From: Candidatus Neomicrothrix sp. UBA881
GTDB lineage: Bacteria; Actinomycetota; Acidimicrobiia; Acidimicrobiales; MedAcidi-G1
Length of the DNA stretch: 10,658 nucleotides
NCBI GenBank assembly: GCA_002294285.1
Contig: DBFL01000090.1
Span: forward strand, 20,809 to 31,466
Reading direction: 5' to 3'
The translations under genes were made by a program, and so were the position numbers. Under the pieces are notes generated by a model. The model saw nothing but the letters and a program-made list of their open reading frames with translations. It was not told the DNA's origin and ran no database searches. Below, in pieces: positions 1-7,500 of this stretch (its first letter is position 1; each line of letters opens with the position of its first letter).

Positions 1-252
1 AAAGTTTCCCCTATTGACTCCGAAAATATTGTCACTAGCGGAAATAAACGAACAGTCTATGACCCAACCGAGGTTACTGAAGTCCAGGCTTCTGTGTTCG
101 ATCGCGACAAACTAAATCCTGCTGATTGTGTGTTAGGTCCGGCAATAATTGTTGAAAATCAAACAACCACATGGGTGTCAAGCAACACTAAAGCAACAGT
201 TCAGAATGATTTTTGTTTACTGATAACGAAAGCACACGCAGGTAACGAATGA
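1..252 (+). CDS. hyuA: Hydantoinase/oxoprolinase subunit A, C-terminal end (partial)
   Basis: Reading frame 1 is open from the first base to a TGA at 250-252 and gives 83 residues, so only the C-terminus of a protein that is usually about 650-700 residues long is present. The visible part carries the family's typical closing pattern: a segment ending in tyrosine-aspartate (residues 20-21), a leucine-asparagine-proline-alanine-aspartate stretch, then GPAIIVENQTTTWV (residues 48-61), which matches the conserved 'GPAII-E---TT-V-P' end of HyuA-type proteins. HyuA is the ATP-binding, actin/acetate-kinase-like subunit that pairs with HyuB in ATP-dependent cleavage of N-methylhydantoin, hydantoins or 5-oxoproline, and in related carboxylases. 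It overlaps the next gene by ATGA (249-252), which supports translational coupling and a two-subunit enzyme. The ATPase and nucleotide-binding motifs lie upstream of the window, so the substrate cannot be judged here. Confidence 0.85.
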   Translation, partial: KVSPIDSENIVTSGNKRTVYDPTEVTEVQASVFDRDKLNPADCVLGPAIIVENQTTTWVSSNTKATVQNDFCLLITKAHAGNE

Positions 253-1853
253 AGCAACTACAAAATCAAGTTATGTGGAATCGACTTATATCCATAGTTG
301 AAGAGCAAGCCCTTGCATTAGTGCGTACTGCCTTTAGTACAAGTGTTAGAGAAGCAGGAGATCTTTCAGCTGGAGTGTATGACACCAAAGGAAGAATGAT
401 CGCACAGGCAATTACTGGCACTCCAGGACATGTAAATACTATGGCCGCAGCTGTAGTCAACTTTATTGAAGATATCGGCCCGCACAGGATCTACGAAGGG
501 GATGTCTATATAACTAACGACCCATGGAAAGGAACGGGTCACTTACATGACTTTACAGTCGTAACTCCCGTATTCAGAAATAGTAATCTGATAGGTTATT
601 TCGGCTGTACCGCACATGTGGTAGATGTGGGCGGTAGAGGCTTCGGACCTGACGCCACTGAAGTTTATGAGGAAGGACTTTTCGTTCCCATCATGAAATT
701 GATGGAACGCGGCGAAATTAATGAGGATCTTATAAATATAGTTCGTCACAATGTTAGAGAGTCTTCACAGGTGATTGGGGACCTGCACTCACTTTCAAGT
801 TCAAACGAAACAGGTATCCGACGTCTACACGGGATGCTTGATGAATTCAACTTAGACAATTTAGATGATTTAGCAGAATTCATCTTTGAAAAGACTGAAG
901 AGGCTACGAAAAGAAGACTCGCAAAACTGCCTTCCGGAAAATACACAAACGAAATGCAGGTTGATGGCTACAACGAAACTGTAAACCTGAACGTAACGAT
1001 TACAGTTGATGAGAACGGTGCCCACGCTGATTTTACTGGCAGTTCACCAACCTGTGAAAACGGAGTTAACGTTCCTTTAGTCTATGCACACGCCTACTAT
1101 TCATATGCAATGCTTGTGGCACTAGCACCTGAGATGCCGAGCAATTATGCGTCATTAGCAGCGTTCACAGTCAGTGCACCTGAAGGATGCATATTAAATG
1201 CCAAACACCCCGACCCAGTAGCTGTTAGGCACGTCACCGGTCATTTCGTAACAGATCTTTGCTTAGGTGCCATCGCAGAAGTACTTCCTGAAACTATTCC
1301 AGCGGAAGGCGCGGGAGCCCTTTGGAATTTTCATGTAAGTGCAAGACCGAGTAATCCTGGATCAGATCTACCCAATCGAGAAATACTTATGTTTAATAGT
1401 GGTGGGACCGGAGCTAGACCTGAATTAGACGGATTAAGCAGCACTGCTTTCCCTAGCGGTGTCAGGACTATGTCATCTGAAGCCACTGAACAGGTAGGAC
1501 CCATTATCATTTGGCGAAAAGAGCTTCGACCTAATTCAGGAGGAAATGGGCGACAACGCGGGGGCTTAGGTCAAATAATCGAACTCTCCCCTTCTGATGG
1601 TTACAAATTTTTCTTTAGTTGCATGTTTGACAGAGTCGAAAACCCCGCAAGAGGCCGAAGTGGGGGTGAAAATGGTTTACCTGGGAGGGTGTACCTTGAT
1701 GATGGAACAACTTTTGATGCAAAAGGAAAGCAGCCTGTACCCGAAGGAAGAAGACTGATTTTAGAACTTCCGGGTGGAGGAGGTTTTGGAAACCCGGCAG
1801 AAAGAGACCCTGAACTGTCAAAAAACGACATCGAACAGGGTTATATTTCCTGA
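249..1853 (+). CDS. hyuB: Hydantoinase B/oxoprolinase-family subunit (HyuB)
   Basis: This is a full-length 534-residue protein, within the usual 500-600 range of the HyuB family (N-methylhydantoinase B, 5-oxoprolinase C-terminal half, acetophenone carboxylase and caprolactamase subunits). Landmarks in order are an N-terminal helix with the RTAFSTSVREAGDLSAGVYD segment (26-45), TPGHVNTM (58-65), the family hallmark TNDPWKGTGHLHDF (89-102) with its histidines and aspartate, the AHVVDVGGRGFG segment (122-133), and the glycine-rich end ELPGGGGFGNP (506-516). The expected role is the metal-containing, ring-opening or carboxyl-transfer partner of the ATP-using HyuA subunit in the cytoplasm. No signal peptide or membrane segment is seen. 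The start at 249 overlaps the hyuA stop and has a weak AGGT five to six bases upstream. Translational coupling from hyuA probably sets its level. Family assignment is firm, but the exact substrate (N-methylhydantoin, hydantoin, oxoproline, lactam) is not determined. Confidence 0.92.
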   Translation: MKQLQNQVMWNRLISIVEEQALALVRTAFSTSVREAGDLSAGVYDTKGRMIAQAITGTPGHVNTMAAAVVNFIEDIGPHRIYEGDVYITNDPWKGTGHLHDFTVVTPVFRNSNLIGYFGCTAHVVDVGGRGFGPDATEVYEEGLFVPIMKLMERGEINEDLINIVRHNVRESSQVIGDLHSLSSSNETGIRRLHGMLDEFNLDNLDDLAEFIFEKTEEATKRRLAKLPSGKYTNEMQVDGYNETVNLNVTITVDENGAHADFTGSSPTCENGVNVPLVYAHAYYSYAMLVALAPEMPSNYASLAAFTVSAPEGCILNAKHPDPVAVRHVTGHFVTDLCLGAIAEVLPETIPAEGAGALWNFHVSARPSNPGSDLPNREILMFNSGGTGARPELDGLSSTAFPSGVRTMSSEATEQVGPIIIWRKELRPNSGGNGRQRGGLGQIIELSPSDGYKFFFSCMFDRVENPARGRSGGENGLPGRVYLDDGTTFDAKGKQPVPEGRRLILELPGGGGFGNPAERDPELSKNDIEQGYIS

Positions 1854-1860
1854 TCATATG

Positions 1861-1866
1861 AGAGGG
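1861..1866 (+). promoter_or_regulatory. Distant ribosome binding site of the DAO-family oxidase
   Basis: AGAGGG lies in the 25-base gap after hyuB, 12 bases before the ATG at 1879, which is a longer spacing than usual. A better-looking GGAGGTG precedes an in-frame ATG at 1918, but starting there would remove the FAD-binding first strand and glycine loop (residues 8-15), so the 1879 start is preferred. Confidence 0.45.
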
Positions 1867-1878
1867 TAAGCGCCACCA

Positions 1879-3066
1879 ATGTTGCATGTCGATACTTTAA
1901 TCATCGGAGGTGCTGTGATGGGCAGCTCGATCGCATATTGGTTATCAGAGAATCAGGATTATGACGGGACCATAGTTGTCGTTGAACCTGATCCAACTTA
2001 CGCTCATTCTTCAACAGCGCTCTCTGAAGCAAGTATTCGCCACCAATTTTCACAACCTGTAAATATAAAGCTTTCAATGTTCGCAACAGAGTTTTTTTCA
2101 AATTTTCATGACAATGTTCAAGTTAATGAAGATGCACCAGATTTGCCTTTTCGTGAAACCGGTTACCTTTTCTTAGCTAGTCAAGATGGGATGGAAAATC
2201 TAATTTCCAATCATGAAATACAAAAAGAATGTGGCGCTGAAGTAGCTTTGCTGAATCCAAAGGAAATTTTGGAAAGATTCCCCTACATGAATGTCTCAGA
2301 TCTTGAAGGGGGAAGTTTAGGAATCAGAAACGAGGGAACTCTAGACGCATTTTCTTTGATGCAAGGTTTTAAATTGAGAGCTAGACATAATGGCGTCCAG
2401 TACATGAATAATCGTGTTGTGTCACTAACTGTCAACAAAAACAAGACCCTTGTCGAGTCAGCCAAATTAGACTCTGGTGAAAATGTTTCCTGTTCTCGTG
2501 TAATAAATTGTGCAGGTCCGCGCGCTAGGTGGATAGCGGAAATGGTGGGATTACCACTCCCAGTGGAACCTAGAATTAGAGCAGCTTTTGTTTTTGACTG
2601 TCGCGAAAAACTTGAGGGGCAGACTCTTCCGCTTACAATTGACCCATCGGGAGTGCATGTAAGAACAGATCCTCCTTACTACCTTGCTGGCGCTCCGCCT
2701 ACTGAGGATTTAGAGGTTCATCCCGATGACTTCAAAGTACGGCAAGAAGAGTGGTCGGAAAATATCTGGCCTGTGCTCGCCAATCGTATTCCTGCTTTTG
2801 AAAAAATTAAAGTAACTAGCTCCTGGGCTGGCCACTACGCCTATAACACTCTGGATCAAAACGCAATCATTGGACCATGTGAACACTTGCCAAACTTCTT
2901 TTTCTGTAACGGCTTCAGTGGTCACGGATTTCAACAAAGCCCTGGTGTTGGTCGCGGTATAAGTGAATTGATCACCTATGGCGAATACAGATCTCTTAAC
3001 CTTTCAGAACTTGGTTATGAGCGCATTCTAAGAAATGAACCATTTTTGGAAAAAGCTGTAATCTAA
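1879..3066 (+). CDS. FAD-dependent oxidoreductase, DAO (sarcosine/D-amino acid oxidase) family
   Basis: This 395-residue protein has the length and architecture of single-chain DAO-family flavoproteins (sarcosine oxidase, glycine oxidase, dimethylglycine dehydrogenase FAD half). The N-terminal dinucleotide-binding strand IIGGAVMGSSIAYWL (8-22) is followed by an acidic residue, E36, at the end of the second strand, the expected FAD ribose contact. Next come ALSEASIRHQFSQPVNIKLS (47-66), NCAGPRA (210-216), SWAGHYAYNTLDQNAIIG (315-332) and NGFSGHGFQQSPGVGR (344-359), the typical FAD-binding C-terminal signature. It lacks a signal peptide or added folate domain. It should oxidise the C-N bond of an amine or amino acid, with electrons going to oxygen or another acceptor. 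It follows hyuB after 25 bases on the same strand, suggesting that its substrate is a product of the HyuAB reaction; sarcosine from N-methylhydantoin via N-carbamoylsarcosine is one candidate. Fold and cofactor are confident; the substrate is inference. Confidence 0.88.
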   Translation: MLHVDTLIIGGAVMGSSIAYWLSENQDYDGTIVVVEPDPTYAHSSTALSEASIRHQFSQPVNIKLSMFATEFFSNFHDNVQVNEDAPDLPFRETGYLFLASQDGMENLISNHEIQKECGAEVALLNPKEILERFPYMNVSDLEGGSLGIRNEGTLDAFSLMQGFKLRARHNGVQYMNNRVVSLTVNKNKTLVESAKLDSGENVSCSRVINCAGPRARWIAEMVGLPLPVEPRIRAAFVFDCREKLEGQTLPLTIDPSGVHVRTDPPYYLAGAPPTEDLEVHPDDFKVRQEEWSENIWPVLANRIPAFEKIKVTSSWAGHYAYNTLDQNAIIGPCEHLPNFFFCNGFSGHGFQQSPGVGRGISELITYGEYRSLNLSELGYERILRNEPFLEKAVI

Positions 3067-3785
3067 CTTTCCCCCAGATAAGAAGAACGCAGTTCGGGGT
3101 TTGAAAGCAGCGCTTCTGCCGTATCGTCTAGCACTACCCTGCCTGTCTGTAAAACCCATCCTCTATCGGCTATGGATAATGCCATATTGGCATTTTGTTC
3201 AACCATGAAAATCGCTACTCCCTCTTCATGGATCTGTTGTATAAGTTCGAAATTCTGTTGAACAAGAGCAGGAGCAAGACCCATTGAAGGTTCATCCATA
3301 AGCAGAACTCTGGGACGTGACATTAAAGCACGTCCAATTGCAACCATCTGCTGCTCGCCACCTGAAAGTGTTCCTGACTTTTGAGAAAGTCTTTCTTTAA
3401 CACGTGGGAAAAGTTCATAAATATTCTCTAAATCTTCTTCGATTCCTTCTTTATCGTCACGCAAATAGGCTCCGAGCTCAAGATTCTCTTTTACTGTGAG
3501 ACGTTTAAAAAGTCGACGATTTTCTGGAACCATCGTAACTCCATTAGTCACTCTGTAACTTGTTGGTTTGTCGTTTACCACTTCGCCATCAAGCAACACT
3601 TCTCCTGATGTGGGCGTAACCATACCCAATAACGTTTTCAATGTTGTTGACTTGCCACTTGCATTGCCGCCCAAAAGACAAACCATCTCACCTGGATAAA
3701 TAGCCAAGTCAACATCTTTAAGGATGTGTACAGCCCCATAGTGGGTATTAACTGCGCGAAATTCCAACAAAGCTGTTTCCGTCAT
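3063..3785 (-). CDS. livF: Branched-chain amino acid-type ABC transporter ATPase LivF
   Basis: This 240-residue ABC ATPase matches the LivF subunit in length and in details. The Walker A is GGNASGKST (39-47), where most LivF proteins have GRNGAGKST. The Q-loop region is VPENRRLF (86-93), the signature is LSGGEQQMVAIGRA (140-153), the Walker B is VLLMDEPSMGLAP (160-172), and the switch region is VEQN (195-198), with glutamine instead of histidine, as is usual in LivF. It should pair with LivG to power import through LivH/LivM of a hydrophobic amino acid, amide or urea-like substrate. Its start overlaps the livG stop (ATGA, 3782-3785), and AGAGG at 3793-3797 sits seven bases upstream. It is the last gene of the minus-strand unit, and its stop overlaps the convergent oxidase gene by four bases. 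The substrate of HAAT-family ATPases cannot be told from the ATPase itself. Confidence 0.95.
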   Translation of the reverse strand: MTETALLEFRAVNTHYGAVHILKDVDLAIYPGEMVCLLGGNASGKSTTLKTLLGMVTPTSGEVLLDGEVVNDKPTSYRVTNGVTMVPENRRLFKRLTVKENLELGAYLRDDKEGIEEDLENIYELFPRVKERLSQKSGTLSGGEQQMVAIGRALMSRPRVLLMDEPSMGLAPALVQQNFELIQQIHEEGVAIFMVEQNANMALSIADRGWVLQTGRVVLDDTAEALLSNPELRSSYLGES

Positions 3786-4567
3786 GATTTAGCCTCTACA
3801 GGTCTACCTAAATAAGCTTCAATTACATCAGGGTTTGTTGAAACAGCGTCGTAAGATCCTTGTGCTATTGGCACACCATGGTCCAAAACCACTACACGAT
3901 CTGAAACGTCTCTAACGACTTTCATATCATGCTCGATTATTACAATCGTGAACCCCCATTCGTCGCGCAATCTACCAATGAGGGTGGTTAGTTCTGCTGT
4001 TTCTATTGGATTCATGCCAGCTACGGGTTCATCTAATAGCAGTAATCTAGGTTGTGTAGCCATTGCCCGAGCAATCTCCAACCTTCGTCTGTTTGCATAA
4101 GACAGCGCAAAAGCTGGCTGATCTAAACGGTATCCAACGAGACGAGTTCCGAAGAAACTCAAAATCTCTTCTGCTCTTTCACGTATTTCGCGCTCTTCTT
4201 TTTTAAATGCCTTAGTTTGAAACAAGGCCCCCACCACTAGTTGCGAAGTTCTACAGTGCTGGGAAACCATTACATTCTCTAAAACTGTCATATTTGGAAA
4301 GAGTCTTACATTTTGAAATGTTCGCGCTATACCCATTTCTGTAATTTGATTAGGGTCAAGACCCAACACTGATTCACCATCAAAAATAATCTCACCACTA
4401 GTCGGTGATATCATGCCTGAAATTGCGTTAAAAAATGTTGTTTTTCCAGCGCCATTTGGCCCTATTACACTAACAATCTCACCTTCCTCAATAGCGAAAT
4501 CCAGATTCGAAAGTGCATCTAGCCCTCCAAAAGTTATTTGAAGATTTTTAATTTCAAGAAGACTCAT
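3782..4567 (-). CDS. livG: Branched-chain amino acid-type ABC transporter ATPase LivG
   Basis: This 261-residue ABC ATPase has the LivG pattern: Walker A GPNGAGKTTFFNAISG (36-51), Q-loop ARTFQNVRLFPNMTVLENV (81-99), the long helical insertion typical of LivG (about 103-145), Walker B LLLLDEPVAGMNP (175-187) and the H-loop IEHDMKVV (211-218, H213), ending in the usual AYLGRP (251-256). The signature motif is LSYANRRRLEIARA (155-168), where most LivG proteins have LSYGQ or LSYGD before RRLEIARA, so the otherwise near-invariant glycine is alanine (A158). It acts as the heterodimer partner of LivF at the cytoplasmic face of LivHM. The gene overlaps livM upstream (4564-4567) and livF downstream (3782-3785) by four bases each. 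The start has only a weak GGGTGA (4574-4579), so coupling from livM is likely important. The family call is firm; activity despite the altered signature is assumed because the rest is intact. Confidence 0.95.
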   Translation of the reverse strand: MSLLEIKNLQITFGGLDALSNLDFAIEEGEIVSVIGPNGAGKTTFFNAISGMISPTSGEIIFDGESVLGLDPNQITEMGIARTFQNVRLFPNMTVLENVMVSQHCRTSQLVVGALFQTKAFKKEEREIRERAEEILSFFGTRLVGYRLDQPAFALSYANRRRLEIARAMATQPRLLLLDEPVAGMNPIETAELTTLIGRLRDEWGFTIVIIEHDMKVVRDVSDRVVVLDHGVPIAQGSYDAVSTNPDVIEAYLGRPVEAKS

Positions 4568-6354
4568 ACACGTTCACCCGCTTCTTCTTGCTGATCGGAA
4601 TCGTCATCTCCTAGCCATGCGTCCTGTAGGTATTCTTCTTGATGCAATTCCCTAGTTCGACGGGCCGTTGGAACGAGACCTTCGGGTCGTTTAAGCATCA
4701 TGAAAACAAGCAAAGCTCCATATATCAGTAGTTTGTAGTTCTGAAACTCTTGAAGCAGACCCGGTTGTCGTGGTCCACCGAGAATTCCTATAAGCACTAA
4801 TGAACCAACCATGACTCCAGTGATACTTCCCATTCCACCAACTATTACAACAACTAGAATTATGATTGAAACGAGAATTTCAAAGCTCTTAGGGAAAACA
4901 GATCCAACTTTTGCTGCCAGTACCGCTCCGCTGAATGAAGCCAAAACTGCTCCTACCACAAACGCCATCAATTTGGAATTGACAGTATTTATACCCATTA
5001 CTTCGGCGACACTCTCATCTTCCCTGATGGCCATCCAAGCTCTACCTAAACGAGATCCCTGCAACCGCCATGAGACATATATAGCTAGTACACAAAAAGC
5101 CAAAACCATGTAGAAAACAGACCGAGGATCTGCACCTCTTACTTCCCATGGACCTAGATCGATTCCAGGGATGTTAGTTATACCTTGTGAACCACCTAAA
5201 TATGGTTTTAACCAGTCGGATAAGAAAAGGAGTCGAATTATTTCACCGAATCCCAAAGTGACAATTGCAAGATAATCGCCTCTCATTCGAATAACCGGAG
5301 CACCAATTAAAAGACCAGCTAGTGTCGCCATTACAACGACTGCCAGCAATGAAATTCCAAAATGAGTCTCAGGCGAGAACCATGGTGAATTAGGGGAGGT
5401 GAAAACTGCAGTCGTATAACCCCCTACTGCGAAAAAAGCCACGTACCCAAGGTCTAAAAGACCAGCAAGACCAACAACAATATTTAGCCCTAATGCTAAT
5501 AGCAAAAAGAGACCTACGTTAGCGAGAAGTTCATTAACGATGCCTCCTAGGAACCAAGGAAGTACAAGAAATACGACTGCCACTAAGGCAAACAAAATTA
5601 TTGAGTTTCGCTGCTGATCGCCGGGTTCCTCATTCGAGCGATACTGGGTTACTTTCTCTTTTATTTTACCGCGGGTGACCATTGGAATTAGAGCGAGTAC
5701 CACCGCTATAACTATTGCTGAAGTAACTGTTACGCCGCCTTTTTTATCGTAAATCATGTCACTAAGCCATTCAAGACGGAGGCCCTCTGAGAGGTCATCT
5801 ATGACATCTTCTAGAACTGCAAGTATAAAAAGGCCGAAAGTAGCATAGGCGATCATCTTTCTGATTCGACTTGTCATTTGGTGAAGTGCAGCTCCGAGTG
5901 TCCCAAGCCCCACTCCGGATAAGAGCCAAACCATGCTTCCAAACCCGATACCATTTTCAAAAGTCAGTAGTCTAAAAAGTCTAGGGTTCCAATTAAGCAG
6001 AGGGTCTCTCAGATCAAAGTTGTCAATGCCCAGCATCAGAATTACAAGCCCCAAACCTCCCAGCAGTCCAGTTACAGCCCCTGACAACAAGTCCGCAGGG
6101 CCAGGTTTAGGATTTTCAATTCCTTCCAATTCAACCATTTTTGATACTACGTAACCGAACACCAGAGGAACCCAGATTATGAAAAGGTAACCAAGGCTTA
6201 GTGTCGACTTAATCAGTATTCTTCTATCTAGTTCTGCAGGTAATCCCACTAAGCAAATAAAAACCTGTGAGAGTGCACAAATGCTTCCCCAAAATATAAT
6301 GCGTTTCCAATTCTGATCGAACAGCTTCCTTGGTGCTAATGAAGTGCTCATCAT
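4564..6354 (-). CDS. livM: LivM-type ABC permease with a large N-terminal membrane extension
   Basis: At 596 residues this is much longer than ordinary LivM proteins (about 300-430). The permease core lies at about 250-560 and shows the family landmarks: a membrane stretch from about 252 with LLLALGLNIVVGLAGLLDLG (284-303), then the AFFAVGGY turn (306-313), GDYLAIVTLGFGEIIRLL (359-376), the cytoplasmic ATPase-coupling loop LGRAWMAIREDESVAEVMGI (436-455), VVVIVGGMGSITG (501-513) and the closing LKRPEGLVP (554-562). Residues 1-249 precede this core and hold about six hydrophobic segments (near 17-37, 52-72, 90-109, 137-155, 166-183, 206-225) followed by a charged linker (228-250). The C-terminal tail after 565 is strongly acidic. 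The protein should form the membrane channel with LivH. Two adjacent ATGs (6354 and 6351) lie behind AGAGGA, so either could be the start. No function can be assigned to the extension from sequence. Confidence 0.92.
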   Translation of the reverse strand: MMSTSLAPRKLFDQNWKRIIFWGSICALSQVFICLVGLPAELDRRILIKSTLSLGYLFIIWVPLVFGYVVSKMVELEGIENPKPGPADLLSGAVTGLLGGLGLVILMLGIDNFDLRDPLLNWNPRLFRLLTFENGIGFGSMVWLLSGVGLGTLGAALHQMTSRIRKMIAYATFGLFILAVLEDVIDDLSEGLRLEWLSDMIYDKKGGVTVTSAIVIAVVLALIPMVTRGKIKEKVTQYRSNEEPGDQQRNSIILFALVAVVFLVLPWFLGGIVNELLANVGLFLLLALGLNIVVGLAGLLDLGYVAFFAVGGYTTAVFTSPNSPWFSPETHFGISLLAVVVMATLAGLLIGAPVIRMRGDYLAIVTLGFGEIIRLLFLSDWLKPYLGGSQGITNIPGIDLGPWEVRGADPRSVFYMVLAFCVLAIYVSWRLQGSRLGRAWMAIREDESVAEVMGINTVNSKLMAFVVGAVLASFSGAVLAAKVGSVFPKSFEILVSIIILVVVIVGGMGSITGVMVGSLVLIGILGGPRQPGLLQEFQNYKLLIYGALLVFMMLKRPEGLVPTARRTRELHQEEYLQDAWLGDDDSDQQEEAGERV

Positions 6355-7478
6355 GCACGATCCTCTTGTGAAAGCCTTTCTCCGAAGAGTCCGGACGGTT
6401 TAAAAAGTAGAACTAAAACAAGGACCGTAAACGCGACGGCGTCTTTCAGTTGGCTGACACCTGGAACTCCAAGTGGTTCAAGTATGACCATCGGAGCTAT
6501 GGACTCAGCCGACCCTAAGAAAACTCCACCAGCCATAGCACCACCCATATTTCCTATACCACCTACAACAGCAGCAGTAAATGCCTTGATTCCGGGTAGG
6601 AACCCTGTCATATGAGTAACACTTCTAAAGAGTAATCCCCAAAGTATTCCACCGACTCCAGCCATTGCACCTCCGACACCGAACGTGATGACAATTGTTC
6701 TATTGACATTTATTCCCATGAGAGACGCGATCTCTTTATCTTCAGCTACTGCTCTCATTGCTCGCCCAGTTTGGGTTCTCTCGACTAAATACCAGAGGCC
6801 TCCCATAGACAAAGCAGCCACAATCACTACAAGAATCTTTGTTCCTGCGACTTCAACAGTCAAAATTGATCTTTGTTTAGACAGCCATTCAGGGAGACGG
6901 GGATAACCCTTACTCGTCGGACCAAATAAACCTAAAGCAGCATTTTGAATAAAAAACGAAACTCCTATTGAAGTGATGAGGGGAATTAATCTCGGTGAAT
7001 TCCTCAAAGGTCTATAAGCAATTCTTTCAGTAATTATTGCTGTAATGGTGGAAGTAGCAATCGCTACAAAAATTATAAGAAAGAGTGACAAAATAAAATT
7101 GCTTTCCCATAAACCAGCGTCATTTAATTTCTCTGACATGATCCACCCGGACATAGTTCCCACCATGAAAACTTCCCCGTGGGCGAAATTTATGAAACCT
7201 AGAACTCCGTACACCATTGAATAACCCAATGCAATCAACCCATACATAGCTCCTTGGGAAAGACCAGAGACTATTAGACCTTTGAATTGGTCGCCTGTAA
7301 GACCACGCGCGTCTGGATTTCGCCATTCGGCAAACGGGTTTTCCGGCCAGATTTGTTGCCCTATGAATGCTAAAACACCAACGACAATAAGGGTCGCCAT
7401 AACGACACGTATGAAGTTCAGGAATCTATCTACGCCTGATACGCGATTTTTAGACTTCTTTTTCAATATCTCCGACAT
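6351..7478 (-). CDS. livH: LivH-type ABC permease
   Basis: This 375-residue polytopic membrane protein is somewhat longer than a standard LivH (about 290-310). The surplus is an N-terminal segment with one extra hydrophobic helix (about 21-41) and a loop up to residue 65. The core then follows: the GLSQGAMYGLIALGYSMVYG helix (72-91), INFAHGEVFMVG (96-107), ERIAYRPLR (151-159), the ATPase-coupling loop TGRAMRAVAEDKEIASLMGI (237-256), AFTAAVVGGIGNMGGAMAGG (299-318) and FKPSGLFGE (359-367). These are diagnostic for the LivH half of the branched-chain amino acid/amide/urea (HAAT) importers. It should dimerise with LivM. It follows the ProW-like gene after 22 bases with a good ribosome site, the only non-overlapping junction in the minus-strand unit, and overlaps livM by four bases. 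No LivK-type binding protein is present in the window to suggest a substrate. Confidence 0.95.
   Translation of the reverse strand: MSEILKKKSKNRVSGVDRFLNFIRVVMATLIVVGVLAFIGQQIWPENPFAEWRNPDARGLTGDQFKGLIVSGLSQGAMYGLIALGYSMVYGVLGFINFAHGEVFMVGTMSGWIMSEKLNDAGLWESNFILSLFLIIFVAIATSTITAIITERIAYRPLRNSPRLIPLITSIGVSFFIQNAALGLFGPTSKGYPRLPEWLSKQRSILTVEVAGTKILVVIVAALSMGGLWYLVERTQTGRAMRAVAEDKEIASLMGINVNRTIVITFGVGGAMAGVGGILWGLLFRSVTHMTGFLPGIKAFTAAVVGGIGNMGGAMAGGVFLGSAESIAPMVILEPLGVPGVSQLKDAVAFTVLVLVLLFKPSGLFGERLSQEDRA
6361..6366 (-). promoter_or_regulatory. Ribosome binding site of livM
   Basis: AGAGGA on the minus strand, inside the end of livH, lies six bases before the ATG at 6354 and nine before the ATG at 6351. 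It supports a start at this Met-Met pair, so the long N-terminal extension is very probably translated and not an annotation artefact. Confidence 0.6.
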
Positions 7479-7483
7479 TCTTA

Positions 7484-7489
7484 TCCTTC
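7484..7489 (-). promoter_or_regulatory. Ribosome binding site of livH
   Basis: GAAGGA on the minus strand lies five bases before the livH ATG at 7478, in the 22-base gap after the ProW-like gene. It fixes the livH start. The gap is too short to hold both a terminator and a promoter, so livH is probably transcribed with the upstream genes. Confidence 0.65.
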
Positions 7490-7500
7490 AAAGATTCAGA

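Noticed and set aside
1905..1920. GGAGGTG followed by an in-frame ATG at 1918 as an alternative start for the oxidase.
   Set aside because: Starting there would delete the first strand and most of the FAD-binding glycine loop. The GGAGGTG simply encodes the glycine-rich residues of that loop.
3067..3107. Imperfect inverted repeat (CTTTCCCCC ... GGGG-TTT-GAAAG) just after the oxidase stop, as a possible terminator.
   Set aside because: The stem is interrupted by a 3-base bulge, the loop is about 20 bases, no T-run follows, and it lies in the conserved C-terminal codons of livF. It could still act weakly, but the sequence does not support a terminator call.
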